The notes under the pieces: model-generated
The model's input: only the letters and a program-made list of their open reading frames with translations
Database searches by the model: none
What the model was told of the DNA's origin: nothing
In this document: positions 13,702 through 26,900 of the stretch, in pieces
How the letters are laid out: the number at the start of each line of letters is the position of its first letter
Position numbering within the stretch: the first letter of the stretch is position 1
Made by a program: the position numbers and the translations under genes
Source of the DNA: Brachycybe producta
Taxonomy: Eukaryota > Arthropoda > Diplopoda > Playtdesmida > Andrognathidae
Assembly (NCBI GenBank): GCA_036925085.1
Contig: JAUPFP010000004.1
Coordinates: 2,742,001 to 2,806,000 of the forward strand
Length of the DNA stretch: 64,000 nt
Direction of reading: 5' to 3'

Positions 13702-14001
13702 ATGCAAATAAAAATTCATAAATGTGCCAAAATAACCCCCAAAAATGCAAAATACACAAGAAAGTGGTTTATTTTATGCAAATATTAAAAATTTATATTA
13801 TATGACAAAAGCACAATTAATTAAATGCCTCGAGCTTATTATTAGCTGCAATCATCAGAAGCAATAACAGAAAATGTAAAATGAAAATGATTTGTAATTT
13901 TTTTTTTCAGTTTTTACAGAAATAAGTGAAATTGTGCGACTTTATGCAAATTTTCAAAGATATGTGTATATTTGTGCACTTTATGCATTTTTATTTTGGG
14001 T
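13702..14001. mobile_element. MITE with ATGCAAATAAAAATTCATAA ends
   Basis: The left end TATGCAAATAAAAATTCATA is answered by the inverted right end (GTGCACTTTATGCATTTTTA). The interior block AAGCACAATTAATTAAATGC and the CAATCATCAGAAGCAATAAC block recur near 26777-26850. A weaker relative lies at about 49150-49260 in a GCLC intron. Confidence 0.6.
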
Positions 14002-15044
14002 TTAACTTTTGATCACTGCAAATATGGCATTTACCTGTAAATGCTATCACAGTGCATCGAAAAGAGACTGAAAACAGTCATTAAAAAATCATGATTTTTA
14101 CTTTTCAAACTGAGACCATCATGCGAGCTTATGGCTAGAAATTTGATATTTTTTAGTTTTCTTTGCAAAGTTTGCACACTGCAGTGCAAATTCTAGTTCT
14201 GTTTTTTTATCGCAATACTGTGTTCACATTTTCTCACACATTACACACATACAATCAGACTTTTGGTAGTTTCTTTGGGTTCTAATATATGAACACTTTC
14301 TAAATCAGTAAGTAGATCACAGATGGTTCAAAACTCAAACATTAAATACTAAGAAATTCTAAATCCATTCCAGAAAACTGACATTCATTTTTGTATTATT
14401 TATTGTTGTGTAACAAACAAGCTTCTAACATTTCCAAGTAAATCATGAGCCTGATAGAATTCTACTTGGGCAAACCCATGCTCTAAGCAATTCTGAACCG
14501 TCGTTCATGACCCACAAGTGTGGGTGACAAAAAAAAAATCTGTAACACCAACACCAACAATAAAAACTGCAACATTTTTTATGTATACGTGCTACTCCAC
14601 CTTATTATAAGGCATAATATACAACCTATACATTATTGGTTAAAACAGCCAAGGTCCTTCTATACTTCACAAATAGGATATTATTTTACACGCACAAAAA
14701 AAAAGGTCGACTGCTTTAATGACGTGCATATTTATTGCTTAACACCCTTCATTAATCAAGTTTTAACCGTTATTGTTTTGTGTACGTGGACATTAATTGG
14801 TAAACAGAATAGAAATATATAACATCCAGGTAAATAAGCTGTAACGTTGTCCTGTTCATAAAATACATGTACTTTATTAATAATTATAATTAACTTACAT
14901 TATTTACTTCCAAAAATGAAAAAGACAGAATTTGAAAACTAAAAACCCCCCTACATTTTCATTATTTTAAATTTTCTAAAGGTGAGTCAATGACAGCAAA
15001 TTTAAAATCTTAAAAAATTCTTTATAAGGTAATCAAATCTTACC

Positions 15045-15395
15045 TAAGGCCATTTATCCACTTAAAAAATTACTAAAATGTGTAAATTTCAACTGGAGAA
15101 AAATGTCAAATTTACTATGGTGAAATATAATTGTGTAATATAATTACAATATTATGAGAAAATCAATTCAATACAACATCACAAACGTGGCCCACCTATT
15201 TAAAATAATGGTTTTTGTTAGGTGAATTGAAGTGAGAAAACCTCCATCACCCTATAACTTTAACTAAACCAAAAATTGTCATTTCTCATCAATATTTACA
15301 CTGAAATGGTGTTATTTTGAGGTAAAACTAGTTAAATCTAACCTACATCTAATTAAAATGCATTAATTACATTATCTGAAATGATGAATAACTGA
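15045..15395. repeat. dispersed repeat, copy 1
   Basis: Most of this segment is matched on the opposite strand by 29422-29752. Shared blocks include CTAACCTACATCTAATTAAA, GGTTTAGTTAAAG (complement), GAGAAAACCTC and the AGGCC...CCACTT end. It is probably an old transposable-element copy of unknown class. Confidence 0.6.
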
Positions 15396-15477
15396 ATAAA
15401 ATGTTAAAACAGAAACTGAACAAAAAACCAAAAAGAAATCAAACAATCGTGACCAGAATCACAAGTTGGAAACAAAT

Positions 15478-16335
15478 TGTGACACCCTGTAGAAACAGAA
15501 GGTGAAACACTTAAGTCAAAATTCAGTCTTGACAGTATGGCGCCCCTTGGTGCACAGATGTTCAGACTTGGGTGGCCCAAATTCTAGAGAATTCGTGGAA
15601 CCAAGTCCGACCGTGAGAAAATTGGGAATAAGTCCTAAAAATATTTCTTCTTATGATTTAGTATCCCCGGCCCAGGGCAATGATTGGCCCAGTAGGTCAA
15701 TCATTAAGCCCTGAGGTGACAGTTGCCCCTCCCAGGAGACCGGACAAGTGAGCCTGAGACTTGAGTGTGAGGACAGTCAGAGTTTAGACATTGAGTAAGT
15801 CAGTCTTGAGAGTTAAAAGAGTAAACTTGAACCAGAGTACAGAGTTCAAGAAGGAATAAGTTCTGACTTAGAGTGAAATAATAATGTAAAGAGTGTTATG
15901 AATAATGTAATAACGAAGAGCTAGTAAAAAGACATTTTATAATACATAAGCCTGTGTAAGTGTTGTGTATTTGAACTATATTGGGTTTCTGTACTCCTAA
16001 AATACAGGAGTATCCAACAGAAGGCACTCAGACACAGCCTGAGTCCCTCTGCCTGGAGCCTCCAGCAATCCAACGAAAAGGACTAGAGTTACTTCGGCAT
16101 CGTCACGCCCTATATCCAAAGATCCCTAGGAAAGACGGTCTTTTTGTGGGCCGTACCAGGCAAGGCAAGTAAATGTCGCGCCCGGTGAACCCAACCCCCA
16201 GAGGTACACAAGAGACTGGCCCGCAGCAGTCGACAAAAGAGTCGACCCCGGCACCACCGATTCATCAAAGGGAACAACGTCAACAACAAAGTTCAAGAAC
16301 CGGCGGCGTCAAAGGAGGGCCAGCCACGTCACAAA
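15478..16335. mobile_element. possible LTR-retrotransposon remnant (LTR plus leader)
   Basis: A sharply bounded island that is clearly more GC-rich than its neighbours. It opens with TGTGACACCCTGTAG, which fits an LTR start (TGTGAC). It continues through direct AGTCTTGAG/AGTTC-type repetition, as in LTR promoter regions. A short Pro/Gln/Thr/Gly-rich reading frame resembling a gag start lies at the far side. There is no reverse transcriptase or integrase in the window, so only one end of an element is present. Ty3/Gypsy-like is a guess. It is a broken fossil of intermediate age, and could instead be an unrelated insertion. Confidence 0.35.
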
Positions 16336-17833
16336 ATTGAAAATTGAAAATTGAAATTTATGTGATTATTATATTTATTTGTGCATTTTCTATTTTCGGC
16401 AATTGGAAACCTGCCCTAATATTGAAAAACTCAGCATATTGGAAACAAATTTTAAAAGAAGTTCAATGTTTATTTGAAAGTCAACAATTTACGAAATTAA
16501 ATAAAGTTATTTCTTTGTAAAATTGAAAAAGTAGAAATAACTTTTGTATGCCAAAAGTGAAAAACCAGTATCGTTATTTTAGAAGTCTCATAAAAAAAAG
16601 TTTATTTTCAAAATATCTTTATGAAAGTATATTATTTCATTACTTCATTTTTCTAGTTTCCAATAGATTTGCAGATATTTTTCTTTTTTTTAAAAAAAAA
16701 GTTTCTACTAAAAACGTTGGAAGAATATATCAATTTCAATCCTCAGGTTTCAGGTATTATCTACAATCTACTAGGAATGAACTCTGGAAAAAATGTTGGC
16801 CCTATATCGTAAAAAGAATGAAAATCGCTTTCTTAAATATAAGAATCCGTTCAAAAAAAAAGATACGGCCAAGAAACACTTAATAATAACGGCCAAATTT
16901 GGTATTGAGTTTACACAACCGTTAATACAAACAAAACGAGAGAGTTAATTACAATCTTTATCCTCAATTTAGAAACAAAGATTTTTTTCTTTATATTGTT
17001 CATCTGATTTGTGACTATCATTACAAGATTATTATCTTTTTTTTTAAATTAAGAATCAAGACCAAAAAAAAAAATTCTTCACTTTTAATGTAAAATGAAA
17101 ATTGCATGACGAAAAATGTTCCCTTTCAAAATTTTCAAATTTTATTTATTAATTTCACAGTTAATTTTATCCATAACCTACTATCCTAATATAAAAGAAA
17201 GTTTCTATATAATGTGGTTTTTTGTTTCTTTATTGTTGTAAAAAGTAAAACATTGTGTTAAGTAAAAATCACCAATAATATATAATTACTTCAGAATAAT
17301 GGTAATAAAAATTGAAGTGAAATATTCTTTTTATACAGTATTTATTATAAGAAGTGACCACTGGAGCCTCTCTCTCTCCCTCGGATTAACTGTACTTTCT
17401 GGCCTTCGAAACACACACATTCAAGGGTGATTAAATATAGACCCATAATACAGTATAATGTTTGATTATTTGATGCACGAGACAGTGAAAATAATATGAT
17501 ATCCACCTTTAGGGCAACTTTAAACTTTAAAACTTGTTGAGAATTTTAAAATAAAACAGCAGAATAAAAACTAAAACAAACTAATGTATAATTAAGATAA
17601 GGGTTAGATAAAAGGTAATAAACGTCCAAATTGTAACTAAAATATTGAAAATACGCAGTACAAATTGAGCCTGTTTTGCAGCATGTTCAATAAGAGAAAC
17701 ATTTTTGTAGTTAAAATTGAAATTCCGCGTGACAGTGAATTACTTTTTTTTTTAGCATTCAGCTGCTTACATTGCTATACGTATACTTAAGCAAAGTCAA
17801 ATGCTAACTTTTATTAAAATCTAAACAACTTCA
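16336..17833. other. gene-free AT-rich stretch
   Basis: Nothing coding is visible. About 16545-16665 resembles an eroded fragment of the family A foldback element (an AAAAAGTTTATTTTCAAA block and a TTTCTAGTTTCCAATAG block). Otherwise I see nothing in it. Confidence 0.4.
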
Positions 17834-17837
17834 AACG

Positions 17838-18392
17838 CATATACAGAGTGTGTCCTCAAAAAATGTATACAGTTATACACACTTTGGTTTTGGTTTGTTA
17901 ATAACTGCCATGTGTATCTTTTTTTCAAATTCAATTTAATAATTTTATAATTAAAATTAAATGTTACAATAAAGATTAGATATAACAACACTGCATGTTT
18001 TACGTTTAAATAAGGCATTATCTCAAGTTTACAAAATATCCTCCATTCTCATCATGACATTTTCAAGAAACGGTTCTGCAAACGTCAATTAAGATATCTT
18101 TTGTAATTTGTGCGACAATTCTTTTTGATTTCTTGCTATTATTATATAAACGAGAAGAAATAGAAAAGAATTGTCGCACAAATATCAGAGATATGTTAAT
18201 TGATGTTTGCAGATCAGTTTCTCAGCTATGACAGTAATGCCTTGCTGAAAATAGACGAAATTTGAAAAATTGAGATACTACATCCTTTACTTTTAATTAC
18301 AAAACTTTTAAAATTAAATTTAAGAAAACAAACATGGAAGTTATTAACAAAAAAGTGTGTATACTATTTTTGGTACATTCTCTGTATTATAC
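17838..18392. mobile_element. ~555-bp palindromic mariner-like MITE
   Basis: The two halves pair over nearly the whole length. The outer ends read TACAGAGTGTGTCC... on the left and the inverse of TACAGAGAATGTACC on the right. Next inward come GTGTATAC...TTAACAA, then TTTGTGCGACAATTCTTTT near the centre on each side. TACAG-GTGT ends with a flanking TA suggest a mariner-derived element. No transposase remains. Confidence 0.7.
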
Positions 18393-18594
18393 AGTATATA
18401 TAATGTACATATTTTAAATATTAAATATATACAAAGATTTTTTTTAAAATTATAATTGAATTAATAACTTTATTATTAAAAAATATTTAAATATTAACAA
18501 TATAATTTTTAGTAAATTGTGAAAACGCAATAGTTAAGCTTATTATTTGAATAATAATTTTGAACAAAATATTTTATTCAAATTTCTAATAAAA

Positions 18595-18800
18595 ATAAAA
18601 ACAGCTATTTTTCTACAAAATATTATACAAGCTGGTTTTAAAATTCTTCCTTTAAAGATAAAAATTAAGAAAAACTTTAGAAGTGTTTTAGAAACTAGAA
18701 TTGTAGCTCAATTAATTAAAAATAATTTCATGTTGATAACTTTTAAAATAAGCTTTTTATTGACAGTTTCTATAAAAGGTTTATTTTGAAATATATCAAC
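18595..18800. mobile_element. foldback MITE, family A (partial)
   Basis: It contains the ordered family blocks GTGTTTTAGAAACTAGAA, GTAGCTCAAT, TTTCATGTTGATA, then the inverted AAAGGTTTATTTTGAAATAT and CAACATGAAAATAC. The outer TIR ends are not visible, so the copy is truncated or eroded. Confidence 0.6.
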
Positions 18801-21314
18801 ATGAAAATACTATTAAATTTTTAAATGACGCAGCACTGCCGTCTTTTTCGAACATTCTGTACATATTATTATGTGCAAAAACCAATATATTGCAGTTACT
18901 AATATATAATTTTTAAAAAAAATGGTACCCCCAACATGAGCATAAATAAAAGCTCATATTTCTATCATCAACTAGGTTTTTATGTATTTATGCTACGAGT
19001 ATTTGTTTCTTTACCAAAAAATCAGAACTAGTTTCACCGGTTTTCAAAGCATATAAATTGTTTATTTAAAGATTAACGTCAGATTTTAATACCAAAAAAA
19101 AAATTAACATGCTCAATTAATCAACAGTTTAAACTGTTAATAATTTTATTCAAATTCCAATCTCAGTCTACGACCTGCCTTAATCAACATTCGTTTTATT
19201 TTCTCAAAAAAAAAACAACTCTCCATCACTGAATCCTTATAAGGCAAAATCAAGAGCTCGAACCCTCGAGTGACGTCACAAAATTAATTCCAAAAGGGTT
19301 GCAAACCTCTTTTTTTCATATGGTCTAGACTCTAAGAGTAGTAGAGCACATCGAACACAAAAAGGGACTGATATAAAGAGCCCTATTTATCATCCAGGGT
19401 TCTTTTCATGCAATTTTGTTTACAAAAAGCGTTTTTAAACAAGTTAATTTAAAAATTATATTTGTGTTCATAACTGAGATGCTATTATATTGAATTTATT
19501 TCTCGTAATTCAAAGCACTTGTAATATTATTTGCAAAATTAATAAACTTAATTAGGCCACACTTCTTCTCGTTAATTTTTTTAATATATTTAAACTATTA
19601 AGTTTAAAAAAAACACTCCAGAAAGAAAAGTTTAAAATGTAATTTGTAAAATTCTATTTTTCTAACAATTGCAAGTACACAAGGGTAGTAGTAGATAAAG
19701 AGACTACAAATGTCCAATTTGTACAACAAAAATTGTACCAAATTGCAAAAAGTGAGTGCTAGCATTGAATGTGTATTAACTCTTACATCATCAAAAATAC
19801 ATATTTGCCTAAATCATGTTGGTATTTTTAATAATTTAAATGTAAAACGAGGTAGGTCAATTGTGTTGTGAGTAAATAAGAGAATATAACAACAACCTTG
19901 TTCTAATAAATAAACACCAAGATTAGTATCAACATTTCCGTTCAAATATGATTCACCTTAAGAAGGAATTAGACAGGTGTGTGATGTCTCTCTATCCCTC
20001 TCTCTCTCTCTTTATTTAAACAATTAAAAAGCTCTTTTCGTGTCCCAAATCAAAATCCTCAATTCAACCTGATTTGCTACCTCCTTAATCTAATATTAAG
20101 ATTCTTAGAATCTTCAAAAAATGACACTCATATGTGAGTGATTGTAAGTAAATATTACATAAGAATAGAACATTGTCATATTGACTTTATTATAGAAAAC
20201 TCCTTATCAACAAGGAATCTACATAAATTATTAATTTAAACTTCATAAATCTTATTCAATTTATAGCTATATAAACAAAATGGCCAAACCTGAATCTACA
20301 TTGGCCATGGTGATTGTAATTTTCAAGCAATATAATAATTTCTTTAAAAAATAAGTTAGTATTGAAAAGATGAAATTTAAGATAAAAAATGTATCATATT
20401 TCCTAATATAGTTAAGTAGGTTTGCACAAGTTTTCTATCATCTAATCATTACCTATAATTCATTATAACCTACTGAAAAATATCCAGGTGGATAAAAGAA
20501 GAAAAAAATATGCTACATTAATAAGTTATAACTAAATAATAACCATGTAAATGACTTGAGTAAGAATTTTGTTATTGTATATTATCAAGACCTCAACTTG
20601 TCATAATTTTTTTTTATTTTATTAGTGACAATGAATATTATCTTTGCAGGAGATCTGAATTTTTTTTTTTTTCAATTTTAACCTATCTCTCTCTTTCTAC
20701 CACACAATAGATAAAAATACTAAGAGAAACCACATATACACGTATGCATACCATGTTTGTTGTCCAGTCTTGAGAATTGAAAAGTTACTCATGCAATGAA
20801 TATATGCAGTATACTAGTAGGATATATAATGTGTATACTAGGTACTTACATGGCATAATAAAGAAACGAAAAGGCAACAAAAAAGCCTTGAGATAGATAG
20901 AAAGAATTGTGGAGGACAATCCGTTATATTAGGCAAGGGGTTACTTTAATTAGTGCAAGTACACGTTCTCTCTCAAGAAACCGTTATATTATTACTTTAC
21001 AAAAAAAAAAGTCTTTGCACTAATTTCGGTTTTTTTCAAGGTGTCTCCTCCCTCAAATACTGAAGGGCACTTAAAGTGAAGTTAAATAGAATGGCAAGGT
21101 GATAAGAACACAGTCACACCCTGTACTTAGCCCATAGTACTACAATAGATAATGAGAGACCTATTGTATTACTAAATTAAAGTGCGCCACCATAGTTGTA
21201 ATGTAACGTAATGGAAAATAAAGATAATAGAGACCTACTCAGTCTTAATGTATAGTAAGATGGTTAAAGTATGGTTTATAATCAATCACTATAAATGAAA
21301 ATGAAAAGTAAATG

Positions 21315-21389
21315 TATAGTGGAAACCGTTTAACACGAAATGGAAAGGGGACAGAGCATATGCTTTCGTGTTTAGCAATTTTCACTGTA
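21315..21389. mobile_element. pogo-like MITE copy 2
   Basis: Short element with ends TATAGTGGAAACCGTTTAAC and TTTTCACTGTA. The ends are inverted relative to each other and bounded by TA. Confidence 0.6.
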
Positions 21390-21533
21390 CACAGCACAAT
21401 TAGCAAAAGAAATTCTTTAAAAATAACATTTTTTTAAAAATATTTAATTATTTAAATTTAAATTACTATTATTAACATATTCAAATATTAATATTCCTGA
21501 CAGTGTGAAAAATAAAATAAAAATATTATTTTC

Positions 21534-21602
21534 AAGTAGAAACCACTTAACACGAAATGGAAGAGATTGGAATATATTTTCGTGTTAAACGATTTTCACT
21601 GT
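21534..21602. mobile_element. pogo-like MITE copy 3
   Basis: Its ends are AAGTAGAAACCACTTAACAC and TTAAACGATTTTCACTGT, with the same design as copy 2, about 220 bp away. Confidence 0.6.
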
Positions 21603-22540
21603 TCGCACGCAGCATGGTAAAAAAAATTTCACAATGTGAGAATATATTCAAATAATTATTAATATGTTCAAATTACCATAAAATTTACTTTCTAAAAAAT
21701 ATTGTCATGAAAACTATTTTAACACATAAATATTAGATTTGTGCAGATTGAAATTTTGTTAAAAAACTACGTTCATTTTGCAAATCTTAATATCGAAAGT
21801 TTCTAAAACTGATGTCAAAATATTTTTAATAAGAACGCATTTTACTCAAATATATATAACACTGGAATAAAATTATTTAAAAAAAGAAATCTAAAATATG
21901 TATAATAAACTATAAAGACTTAATAGTTACAACTTTTAAAAGTAAAGTTAAATTATAATTTCTGATTTCAGAAGAAATTAAAAACAAGTTTCAACACTGA
22001 TAGGATTTTGATAAATCATTTTATAGGACAGACAAGGCGTATGAATAAATTTCGAATAAATGTGTTTGACCTCCTATAAACCTCCCCCCCCCCCCGAAAA
22101 AAAAATACAATCATTTCACCATAAAATCCAACTTTTAACTGTGAAAACTACTTCCGTTCATAATAAAAATACGAGCGTGTATAATAAAACAATTAACACG
22201 GAAGAACTTTTTAAAAGTTGCACAAAACAATATAAAATTAGATCATCAATCACTTGATCAGTGACTGATTAGGAATGATTGATTAACAATGAAAATGATG
22301 AAATTTAAATCAGTAGGAAGGAAGAAAAAACAAGAGGATGAAACATGGAAATTTACAAAAAATTATATGTAGAGCACGTACACTATACATGTAATTCTAT
22401 TTATGAGCATATATGCAAATGTATTGTTCTATTGGTATATACCTGAATAAATGTTAATTTCAATTTATTTCATCTCTTTTTTTATTAAATGTGTAAATTA
22501 CTGAGCCAAATGTAGTTAACATTCAGTTTATATGTTAATT

Positions 22541-22830
22541 TAAAATAGTATTTTTGTCTAAATATATTTTTAAATTAAAATTAAATTATTGACTTGTTTC
22601 AACTTCTGTTGCAAAATGAATTTTTTTTAAAAGAGTCAAACAAAAATTACTAAAATTAAAAAAATTAAAATTAAAAAAAATTAAAAACATTTCTGATTTA
22701 AAAAAAAAATTAGTTTAAAGTGGTATTTATTTGGTCTAAATGTTTTCTTTTTAAATTAATATTAAACTAGCAATTTCCATTTGAACTTTCGTTGCAAAAT
22801 GAATGAATTTTAAATTCACTTATATTTTAT
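22541..22830. repeat. degenerate tandem duplication, period ~181 bp
   Basis: A segment running from TTGTCTAAAT to the GTTGCAAAATGAAT block occurs twice (about 22552-22622 and 22733-22805) with many substitutions. Confidence 0.55.
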
Positions 22831-23943
22831 ATAAAAAATCAAACAAAATTGCTATATAATTAAAATTTAATTATTACAATTCTTAATGAGAAAACTTTTA
22901 AACATTTACACATGATAACAAATGAATTCTTTTTTTTTATAAAACGAAAATGAAAGTAGAATTTCAAGTTTTGCTTTGTGATATATTAAAATATTTAAAA
23001 TTACTCATAAGAATATAATTACCTCGACAAAAAAAATAATTTTGCACTGCATACAAAAAAACCCTGGTCAAGTTTAATAGATTTTTAAAAAGCAAAAGGG
23101 TGGGTGAGGTAGCGGTAAGGGTAGGGGTAGAGGGGAAATTCCAAGACAATTGTGATAAGATGCCCAAAGGGAAAGGTGTTTTCACACCCCTAACTAACAA
23201 AACAGAAGCATTTTTTTTTAAATATGAAATACATTTTTCAATGACGTTCATTTCACCATATATATATGATATTGAGAGACATTTCACTAACATCCGCAAG
23301 ATGTCTCTGAATATAATAAATTCATTATATTATACTTTGAAATATATATAGAGAGAAGAAAAGAAAAAAATCTAATAAAAAACTAGTTTTCAATAGTTTT
23401 AAAATGTGAGGAGGTACTAGACCTATATAAACGTTAGCCACTCTTTTTTTAATTGTAACTTAGGAAGAATAGAGAAAAAGCTGTTTTTTGTAGTTTTTCT
23501 TTTGAAAAGTTTTCAGAAAGAGTAGAGTGGATGGTGGTGTGGAGTGAGATGAAAATATGAATGTGATCATTGAGCGGCCAATGCCGTTTTCACCTGTAAA
23601 ACAACAACAAACAAACAAACAAAACCACAGCATCTATCTACCTGTGTGCCACATATACCCATTACAAAACAAACCAAAGTAATAGAACACACTTTAAACA
23701 AGTCTGAATAATAATATCTTCTAAAAAAAATAAGAATTATTTCGGAGATTTATTGAAAGAAGAAGAAGAAAAAAAAAATATCTGGACTTAATTAAGAACG
23801 GAAATTAATTAATTTTCCATTAATTGTTTTGTGTATCATCATCAATCATCATCATCATCTGAAACAAAAACTAACAATTTGTTGACTTCATTCCAATTTT
23901 AAATTCATCACACACAAAAAAAGGAGAAAACTCAGATAAAATC

Positions 23944-26900
23944 ATGGTTCAATTACACTTCACCACAAGCATCTTGGTAAGTAATTACATCAAAGAAAAA
24001 TTCTCAACGTCAAATTTGGATTATGACTTTTAACTATGTCTTTAACTATGTAATCATTATCTCTATTTGTAAAACTTTTACTTACTTTTTTTTTATAGGA
24101 TTCACTATATTTTTTTTTTCTCAAAAACAAAATAATCAGGAAGTAGTTAAATGTAGTTATAATCTTGAGTACTATTATGACCCCGTGGGTATATATTCTA
24201 TTTTATAGTAATGCTTAATAAAGAGCCATAATAAGTTTTCCATAACCACTCTACAACACATGAGGGTGGTAAAGGTCACCACCCTATTACCAGTTTACAG
24301 TTTTCATAAGAAAAAAAAAAGTTATCTAGGTTCATTTTACGAGCTTTATGTCACGATGAACATAACTTAACCTTATTTTCTGATGGGATTTCACTATATA
24401 TCACAACAATAACAACAAGAAAAATCTTAATAAAAAAAAACAATAGACTTTACAAGATATTTACAGTGTGTTTCAGAAATATATAACGCAAACTTTGATA
24501 TGCATGTAACAGTATGTTTATAAAGCCGCGTACAGACGAAAATTAGATGTTCGCGAACCGCTCGGGAGCTGTTCGCGAGCATAACGTCTACACCAAAAAT
24601 TAGCGTGTTCACGTGTGATGTTTGCATGGCGAACAGCCAGGTCTCCTGTAATAATTTTGCACAAATTGTTTGTAATAATTATAAACTGACGCGACGAACT
24701 CACTCAGGTCTAGACCAGGTTCTCTCTATTCGGCAGATGTTCGAGAATCTTACCTCAAGTCTCAAGAACAAACTTTGTACCGGTTCGCAAACAGCTCTAG
24801 AACGGCTCGCGAGCTTGGTCTGTAAGCGGTTTTACATGTAAAATTGCACATTTGAAAATTATTATTAAATTTCTTATTTTTTAAAAGTTGTTTCATCTTT
24901 TTTAAAAAAAATGCTACCATGAGAAAGAAAATTACTAAACACCTCTAGAACTGTTCGCAAAAGCTCCCGCCAAAACCGGGTTCTGTTTCTGTTCGAAAAC
25001 TGGTCCCAAATTGTTCGCAAACTGTTCTAGAACGGTTCGCGACCTTGGTCTGTAAGCGATTTTACATGTAAAGTTGTACATTTGAAAATTATTATTAAAT
25101 TTCTTATTAAAATTTGTTTCATCTTTTAAAAATGCTACCATGAGAAGCAAAATTATTATACTGAACCTTAACTTCAACCAAGAGAAAAAATAAATGACTT
25201 TTGTAATGTATTTGAATATGAACAAAAATGTACCAGGGTCAGTAGAAAATGAAAAGGGTTACGAAAATCCATGGTAACAGACAAGATCGTTGAACTGGTG
25301 GATGAAAATCCTTTTTTCACACACAGGTCAGCACCACAAGGGCTTCATATGTAACCTAACGTCTTATTACAAAAATACCTTCATTTTTTTGGAGCACCAA
25401 AACATGATGATATACAACAACTATTTTCTGTTTTTAAATGAAGTAAATAATATACATTATGCTAATGTGTATATGGTAACCGAACTGCAACAATGGTAAC
25501 TTTTAATTTTGTAAAATGCATATTAGTGAATGTATATTATTAAAGAAAACGAAAAAAGTTGCAATTTGCAAATTTAGGGCAAATTTACAGTGCAAGTTTA
25601 GTTTCAAATTAAACTTAGTGAAAATGATGAAAAACATTTAAAACCGTAAAATGGAGTTGGTGACTTGAATTGTAGAGGAGCGACTTGAACCCAACACATA
25701 AGAAAAAAAGTTTCAAAATTGATTTTCTTAATTATTATTTACAACCTTATTGTTCATCTGAATGTTACATTGAATTAGTTGACACTTTTAATTGTTAAAT
25801 CTTTATTTGGAAGTATTTAGCCTGCTAAACAAAACAAGATATTCCAAAACATCACGCCATAAAACACTGACTGTTTTCTGGTTGGAAAACAGATCACATC
25901 AGGAGCCCTTACCATCTCAATAAAAGTAACCAGAAAAGTACGTTTTTCAGTCAAAAAACATGGTTAGAGGAGAGTCTAGTCTTAGCAAGAATAGTTTTGC
26001 ATGCTAATTTAACGTTTAGCTTTTGAATTCTAGCCTCTTGACTGAAACACGTATTTTTTCTGGTTGCAGTTACAGCTCTCATCATATTAATTTGGGATGT
26101 AGTAGACTGCAAATTGATTACAGTTATCCCGTAGTGCGGGGTGACTTCACCCTTTGTTAAAATTGATTTTTCCATAGTTTTAATAACAGCGTATCTGAAT
26201 GATTTATCATTTGATACACTTAAACTACTAAACCTTTAGGTTGCAGCCAAATTCAACTTCTTATATGCAATGAAAATTTAGATTTTATATTTGAAAGTTA
26301 ATAAATATTGTAAAGTGGGTTTAATTCCTGTTACCTCCCACATATAAAAGTAGTTTTGAATAATATTTTGTAATTATCAACCACTTTAAATATGAATTAT
26401 ATGCAGATATGTTTTTGAAACATCTGTATATTAGCCTGTTGTTATGTTCCAGTGCACAGGATCAACAACACTTGAAACACCAACACAGAAAGTATAACTA
26501 ATGCATGTTTTCAATATTAATAGGATGAGATGAAGGTAAGGGGGCAATGTAATTACTTTACAGATAGGTGGCAGACACCGTTTTGAATTTTTTTTTTTCG
26601 TCTTCTTCTCAGACAGACAGACAGTTACCTTTTTTTTTTTATTATGCAACCAGACGTACATACAAAAAATTCCCACATTCTTTCCATTAAGATACATATT
26701 CTACTGAGTGTTTATGAAGTTTTTAACAAATGTTCTGTAAACATAAGTTATGCAAATACAAGTATATTTATATTGCAAAAGCACAATGAATTAAATGGCT
26801 GATGCAATTAATATAGCTGCAATCAGAAGCAATAACAAAAAATGCAAAATCAAAACAATCTTGTTTAAGAAACCATTTTGTAAATTTCTTTTCTAACCAA

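Larger units (their letters stand above)
13406..15477. other. intergenic stretch after the coiled-coil gene
   Basis: It holds the 3' UTR and polyadenylation signal of the coiled-coil gene (AATAAA at 13495), a MITE (13702-14001) and one member of a dispersed repeat pair (15045-15395). No gene was seen in the rest. Confidence 0.5.
18400..23943. other. gene-poor stretch before the Spätzle gene
   Basis: It holds a partial family A foldback copy (about 18595-18800), two pogo-like MITEs (21315-21389 and 21534-21602) and a tandem duplication (22541-22830). I see no coding exon. The Spätzle 5' UTR and promoter should lie near the right-hand edge, but no clear TATA box was found. Confidence 0.45.

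Noticed and set aside
24427-24841. Three overlapping short frames on both strands
   Set aside because: They lie in the palindromic MITE at 24522-24834 and are non-coding.
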